Source: an uncultured Caldisericota bacterium
GTDB taxonomy: Bacteria; Caldisericota; Caldisericia; Cryosericales; Cryosericaceae
Direction: 5' to 3'
DNA length: 64,000 bases
NCBI GenBank assembly: GCA_903871855.1
Contig: CAIQIK010000016.1
Span: 1-64,000 of the forward strand
A model generated the notes under the pieces. It had not been told where the DNA came from. It worked only from the letters and a program-made list of their open reading frames with translations, and ran no database searches. The translations under genes were made by a program, and so were the position numbers. Below are positions 59,741 to 64,000 of this stretch, piece by piece (position 1 is the first letter of the stretch; the number at the start of each line of letters is the position of its first letter).

Positions 59741-59756
59741 GTAATAAGAGTGTACT

Positions 59757-60446
59757 CTAAAGTTTGCTCGTGTCCAGTCGGATTGCCGGGCTCATAGTGA
59801 GCGCCAAATAGGTCTTGCCTAGGTACGTTCCCTTCACCGAGGAAGGACGAGCTCTCTGGATTGCTTCAAACAGAGACATGAAGTTCTCCTTGATTGCGGC
59901 AGGAGTGAAGCTCGACTTGCCAAGCGGGCAGTGCACCGTTCCGACCTTGTCGACGCGGAACTCGATCTTGCCGGCCTTGAACTCGCGAACAGCCTTTCCC
60001 ACGTCCAACGTCACTGTGCCCGCCTTGGGGTTGGGCATCAATCCACGCGGTCCCAGTACGCGGGCTACCTTCCCGAGCGTTGCCATCATGTCCGGGGTTG
60101 CGATTGCAACGTCGAAGTCCAGCCAGCCGCCCTTGATCTTCTCGACGAGCTCCTCGCCACCTACGAAATCGGCGCCTGCCTCCTGAGCCTCAGTTGTCTT
60201 GTCACCCTTTGTGAATACGGCAACCCTGACGGTCTTACCTGTACCGGCTGGCAGTGTCACGACGCCACGAACGTTCTGATCAGCCTGTTTCGGATCGACG
60301 TTGAGCTTCATGCAGACTTCGATCGTCTCGTCGAACTTGGCTGTCCGTAACTTTGGAAGCAGTTCGACAGCCTCATCAAGTGTGTAGATCTTGGCGTGGT
60401 CGACAAGCTTTGCCACTTCCTGATATTTCTTTCCCTTCTTGCTCAT
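59757..60446 (-). CDS. rplA: Ribosomal protein L1
   Basis: [12 protein letters not shown]...[41 protein letters not shown]. Confidence 0.98.
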   Translation of the reverse strand: MSKKGKKYQEVAKLVDHAKIYTLDEAVELLPKLRTAKFDETIEVCMKLNVDPKQADQNVRGVVTLPAGTGKTVRVAVFTKGDKTTEAQEAGADFVGGEELVEKIKGGWLDFDVAIATPDMMATLGKVARVLGPRGLMPNPKAGTVTLDVGKAVREFKAGKIEFRVDKVGTVHCPLGKSSFTPAAIKENFMSLFEAIQRARPSSVKGTYLGKTYLALTMSPAIRLDTSKL

Positions 60447-60500
60447 GAATTACCTCCGTGGTTACGTGGAGAAGCTCCTCCCACGTGTGCTATAAGGCCG

Positions 60501-60926
60501 CTACTCGACGACCGTGACTCCCATGCTCCTGGCGGAGCCTGCAATGATCTTGATAGCTTCCTCAATGTCAGCAGTATTGAGATCCTCCATCTTGATCTTG
60601 GCGATCTCAGCCAACTGAGCTTTTGTGATGCGACCAACCTTCTTCTTGTTCGGCTCACCCGATCCAGCCTCGATCTTGATGGCCCTTTTGATGAGAGACG
60701 ATGCCGGCGGAGTCTTGGTGATGAACGTGAACGACTTGTCTTCGAAGACAGTAATGACCGCCGGGATGACCAGGCCAGCCTTGTCCTTGGTCCTCTCATT
60801 AAACTGCTTGCAGAACTCCATGATGTTGACGCCTTTCTGACCAAGAGCCGGACCAACAGGCGGTGCTGGTGTCGCCTTCCCTCCCTCAATCTGTACGCGC
60901 GCGTACCCTACGATCTTCTTCGCCAT
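60501..60926 (-). CDS. rplK: Ribosomal protein L11
   Basis: [24 protein letters not shown]...[11 protein letters not shown]. Confidence 0.98.
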   Translation of the reverse strand: MAKKIVGYARVQIEGGKATPAPPVGPALGQKGVNIMEFCKQFNERTKDKAGLVIPAVITVFEDKSFTFITKTPPASSLIKRAIKIEAGSGEPNKKKVGRITKAQLAEIAKIKMEDLNTADIEEAIKIIAGSARSMGVTVVE

Positions 60927-60956
60927 AGCGGATACTACCCCCTAAACTCAGATCTA

Positions 60957-61487
60957 TCAGATCTTCTTGATAAAGCCGAAATCGATCTCGACTGGCATTT
61001 CGCGCCCGAACATCATAAGCTTGATGCGAGCCTTTTCCTTCTCAGGCGAGATACTCTCGACCTTCCCCTCCATCCCATCGAACGGGCCACCGATGATCTG
61101 TACGGTGTCGCCAACTTCGAAGTGAAGCTTCGCCACCGCCTCTTCCTCGGAAACTCTGTTCTTGATAATCCGTTCAACCTCTTCGTCCGAAAGAGGGATA
61201 GGCTTCCCGTAGTTGCCGACAAATCCCAGAATGCCGGGAGTGTGCGTAACCACATTCCAGGTCTCATCATCCATGATCATCTCGACAACGAGATACCCTG
61301 GGTAAACCTTCTCCTGTTTAACCTTCCGCTCCCCGTTCTTGATGATTACCTTGTTGTCCACGGGAAGAACCACAGAAAAGACGCGGTCCGTAAGAGCCAG
61401 TGTCTTGACTTTCTGCTCCAGGTTGTTTCTGGCCTTTTCCTCCGCACCAGAGTACGTGTGCAGGAGGTACCAGTTACGTTCGGCCAT
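60957..61487 (-). CDS. nusG: Transcription termination/antitermination protein NusG
   Basis: WYLLHTYSGAEEKARNNL...KVYPGYLVVEMIMDDETWNVVTHTPGILGFVG...KOW. Confidence 0.97.
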   Translation of the reverse strand: MAERNWYLLHTYSGAEEKARNNLEQKVKTLALTDRVFSVVLPVDNKVIIKNGERKVKQEKVYPGYLVVEMIMDDETWNVVTHTPGILGFVGNYGKPIPLSDEEVERIIKNRVSEEEAVAKLHFEVGDTVQIIGGPFDGMEGKVESISPEKEKARIKLMMFGREMPVEIDFGFIKKI

Positions 61488-61493
61488 CCAAAC

Positions 61494-61709
61494 CTACGAG
61501 ATGAGCCACTTCAGGGCGGCTGCAAACAAGTAATCCCAAGCGCCGATAAATATGGCCCAGAATCCAACGAAGGCAATGATGGTCACTCCGGACTTCGCGA
61601 GTTCACGGGGTCGGGGCCACGTGACCCTGTGCCGAATCTCCATCCACATAGACCGAATCCAGTTCTTGAAGCGTACACCTGCTGGCTTGACTGTCTTTGT
61701 ATTACTCAC
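61494..61709 (-). CDS. secE: Preprotein translocase subunit SecE
   Basis: EIRHRVTWPRPRELAKSGVTIIAFVGFWAIFIGAWDYLF; GTG start after GAGGAGGAAC; ORF-track ATG would overlap tRNA-Trp. Confidence 0.93.
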   Translation of the reverse strand: MSNTKTVKPAGVRFKNWIRSMWMEIRHRVTWPRPRELAKSGVTIIAFVGFWAIFIGAWDYLFAAALKWLIS

Positions 61710-61730
61710 ACGTTCCTCCTCAAAGGAAGG

Positions 61731-61806
61731 TGGCAGGCCCGGAGGGGCTCGAACCCCCAACACTCGGTTTTGGAGACCGATGCTCTACCAGTTGAACTAC
61801 GGGCCT
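61731..61806 (-). tRNA. tRNA-Trp (anticodon CCA), 3' CCA encoded
   Basis: Acceptor AGGCCCG/CGGGCCT, loop CTCCAAA. Confidence 0.95.
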
Positions 61807-61822
61807 ACCTGGGGGCTTGCGG

Positions 61823-61972
61823 TTACTTCGTCTCCTTGTGTTCCGTATGCTTTCTGCAATGCGAACAGTACTTGTTCACATGCACTTTGTCTGGGTCATT
61901 CTTCTTGTTCTTGATGCTGGTGTAGTTGTGGTTTTTACACACTGTGCACTCGAGCGTAATGATGTCTCTCAT
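61823..61972 (-). CDS. rpmG: Ribosomal protein L33 (zinc-binding type)
   Basis: Manual translation [49 protein letters not shown] (49 aa; too short for the ORF track). Confidence 0.96.
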   Translation of the reverse strand: MRDIITLECTVCKNHNYTSIKNKKNDPDKVHVNKYCSHCRKHTEHKETK

Positions 61973-61981
61973 GGCAGCCGC

Positions 61982-63190
61982 CTACTCCAGAATCTTGGTG
62001 ACGACGCCGGCCCCGACTGTGTGACCACCCTCGCGGATAGCGAAGCGGAGGCCTTCCTCCATGGCGATGTGCGTCATGAGAGTAACGGTCATCACGACGT
62101 TGTCGCCGGGCATGGCCATTTCCTGGCCCTCGGGGAGGGCGATGGAACCGGTCACGTCGGTGGTGCGGAAGTAGAACTGGGGCTTGTAGCCAGGGAAGAA
62201 GGGCTTGTGACGGCCACCTTCTGCCTGGGACAGGATGTAGACCTGTGCCTCGAACTTCGTGTGCGGAGTAATGGAACCGGGCTTGCAGATGACCTGCCCA
62301 CGGCGCACTTCGTCATGCTCGATCCCACGGAGCAGGAGGCCGACGTTGTCGCCTGCCTCACCATCGTCGAGCAGCTTGTGGAACATCTCGATGCCGGTGA
62401 CGACCGTCTTCTTCGTCTCCTCGGAAAGGCCGACGATCTCGACGTTGTCCGCCATCTTGACGATACCACGCTCAATACGACCTGTCGCAACAGTACCGCG
62501 GCCGGTGATCGTGAAGACATCCTCGACAGCAAGCAGGAACGGCTTGTCGGTCGGACGGACGGGGGTCGGGATGTAGCTGTCGACGGCGTCCATCAGCTCC
62601 CAGATCTTGTCGGTCCACTCATACTTGCCACGGGAACAATCACCTTCGTACTCCATGGCCTTGAGAGCGGAACCGCGGATGATGGGGGTTGCGTCACCAT
62701 CGAAGTCGTTCTTCTTCAGGAGGTCACGGACTTCCATCTCGACGAGGTCGATCAGCTCGGGATCATCAACCTGGTCCACCTTGTTGAGGAAGACCACGAT
62801 CCTCGGGACGTTGACCTGGTGAGCGAGCAGGAGGTGTTCGCGAGTCTGAGGCATGGGGCCCTCGGATGCGGCGACAACGAGGATGGCTCCGTCCATCTGG
62901 GCGGCACCGGTGATCATGTTCTTGATGTAATCCGCGTGGCCAGGGCAATCGATGTGCGCATAGTGACGCTTCTCGGTCTCATACTCGGCGTGGTGGGCGT
63001 TGATCGTGACGCCGCGGGCTTTTTCTTCCGGAGCGTTGTCGATCTCGTCGTACCGCTTGACCGTCGTATGGCCCAGGGTAGCGAGGCACTTGGTGATGGC
63101 AGCAGTCAACGTCGTCTTGCCATGGTCAACGTGGCCGATGGTTCCGATGTTGACGTGCGGCTTGGTACGCTCAAACTTCTCTTTCGCCAT
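61982..63190 (-). CDS. tuf: Elongation factor Tu
   Basis: [45 protein letters not shown]. Confidence 0.98.
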   Translation of the reverse strand: MAKEKFERTKPHVNIGTIGHVDHGKTTLTAAITKCLATLGHTTVKRYDEIDNAPEEKARGVTINAHHAEYETEKRHYAHIDCPGHADYIKNMITGAAQMDGAILVVAASEGPMPQTREHLLLAHQVNVPRIVVFLNKVDQVDDPELIDLVEMEVRDLLKKNDFDGDATPIIRGSALKAMEYEGDCSRGKYEWTDKIWELMDAVDSYIPTPVRPTDKPFLLAVEDVFTITGRGTVATGRIERGIVKMADNVEIVGLSEETKKTVVTGIEMFHKLLDDGEAGDNVGLLLRGIEHDEVRRGQVICKPGSITPHTKFEAQVYILSQAEGGRHKPFFPGYKPQFYFRTTDVTGSIALPEGQEMAMPGDNVVMTVTLMTHIAMEEGLRFAIREGGHTVGAGVVTKILE

Positions 63191-63206
63191 TATAACCTCC
63201 TTGTGA

Positions 63207-64000
63207 TTACGCCTTACTGGACAAACCCTCGAACTTGGTAACGACTTGCTCCCTTACGTCCTCAGAGACTCTCTGATAATGCGAGAACTCCATTGAGAAA
63301 GAACCACGGCCAGCCGTCAGGGAACGCAGAATGGTCGTATATCCAAACATGGCCGCCAGAGGCGCCGATGACTCGACCACCTGCAGGTGCCCACGATCTT
63401 GAATCTGCTGGATCGTGCCTCTTCTCGCCGTCACGCTGCCGATCACGTCACCGATATTCTCCTTTGGCACGACAATCTCAAGCTTCATGATGGGTTCAAG
63501 AAGGAAAGGGGACGCTTTTGTGCAACCTTCACGCAGCGCCTTGGAGGCAGCGATCTTGAACGCCATTTCTGATGAGTCGACTGGATGATATGATCCATCC
63601 GTAAGCGCAACTGTCACGTCGACAAGCGGGAATCCAAGAATGGGCCCCGAGGTGACTGCTTCGCGAACGCCGGCTTCGACAGACGAGACAAACTGTTTTG
63701 GCACCGAACCACCGACAGTCTTGTTTACAAACACGATTCCCGTACCACGCTCGCCCGGAGTGATTCTCAGGACGACGTCGCCATACTGACCATGTCCTCC
63801 GGTCTGCTTGATATACCTGCCCTGCTGGACGACTTCGCGACCGATTGCCTCGCGGTATGCGACCTGCGGTTCGCCAACAGCGGCGTTCACTCCGTATTCC
63901 CGCAATAGACGATCAATGATGATCTCCAGGTGGAGTTCACCCATACCCGAAATAATTGTCTCGGAAGTCTCTTCGTCCGTCTTGATTCGAAATGTAGGAT
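63207..64000 (-). CDS. fusA: Elongation factor G, C-terminal part (truncated by window edge)
   Basis: [37 protein letters not shown]...; frame continues open to base 64000. Confidence 0.95.
   Translation of the reverse strand, partial: PTFRIKTDEETSETIISGMGELHLEIIIDRLLREYGVNAAVGEPQVAYREAIGREVVQQGRYIKQTGGHGQYGDVVLRITPGERGTGIVFVNKTVGGSVPKQFVSSVEAGVREAVTSGPILGFPLVDVTVALTDGSYHPVDSSEMAFKIAASKALREGCTKASPFLLEPIMKLEIVVPKENIGDVIGSVTARRGTIQQIQDRGHLQVVESSAPLAAMFGYTTILRSLTAGRGSFSMEFSHYQRVSEDVREQVVTKFEGLSSKA

Noticed and set aside
60396-61925. 509-aa plus-strand ORF
   Set aside because: Fully antisense to rplK-nusG-secE-tRNA-Trp-rpmG, all unambiguous; low-complexity mirror composition, no independent evidence.
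61817-63241. 474-aa plus-strand ORF
   Set aside because: Antisense of tuf; long shadow ORFs opposite tuf are common because of codon bias.
1-64000. Defence, mobile or secondary-metabolite system
   Set aside because: Every substantial reliable ORF maps to a core or conserved family; no transposase, integrase, phage, restriction, toxin-antitoxin or biosynthetic-cluster genes were recognised.

Overview
The window is a gene-dense bacterial chromosome segment made almost entirely of core housekeeping operons. No phage, transposon, CRISPR or recognisable defence system was found, and I did not find a convincing new multi-gene system. In order: (1) 1-9.2 kb (-): tRNA cluster (Pro, Arg, His, Arg, Arg, Lys, Leu) > tig-clpP-clpX-lon-rodZ-like-rimO-thpR. 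(2) 9.2-15.1 kb (-): yggU-like, lspA, rluA-like, smpB, cell-wall amidase, murI, rdgB. (3) 15.2-19.5 kb (-): peptide ABC transporter dppBCDF-like, preceded by what looks like a collapsed substrate-binding-protein gene. (4) 19.6-20.7 kb: ECF sigma factor and putative membrane anti-sigma. (5) 20.7-38.2 kb (-): a long dcw cluster mraZ-rsmH-ftsL-ftsI-murE-mraY-murD-ftsW-murG-murC-murB-ftsQ-DUF881x2-sbp-ftsA-ftsZ-yggS, with no murF. (6) 38.2-44.9 kb (-): holB-ricT-mnmA and grpE-dnaK-dnaJ with a CIRCE operator. (7) 45.1-56.7 kb (+): deoC-recO-glyQ-glyS-ppdK-dgt-dnaG-rpoD and tRNA-Asn. (8) 56.9-64 kb: glsB-like, ispE, then (-) fusA'-tuf-rpmG-tRNA-Trp-secE-nusG-rplK-rplA-[L10 leader]-rplJ-rplL, with no rpoBC after rplL. 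The most interesting signals are regulatory: a CIRCE just downstream of a consensus promoter, three 10-nt-phased MraZ-type boxes over an apparently leaderless mraZ promoter, an L10-leader/attenuator, several consensus promoters that all have a 16-bp spacer, and tRNA-mRNA junctions. All calls come from reading the sequence and the supplied ORF translations. No database search was run.
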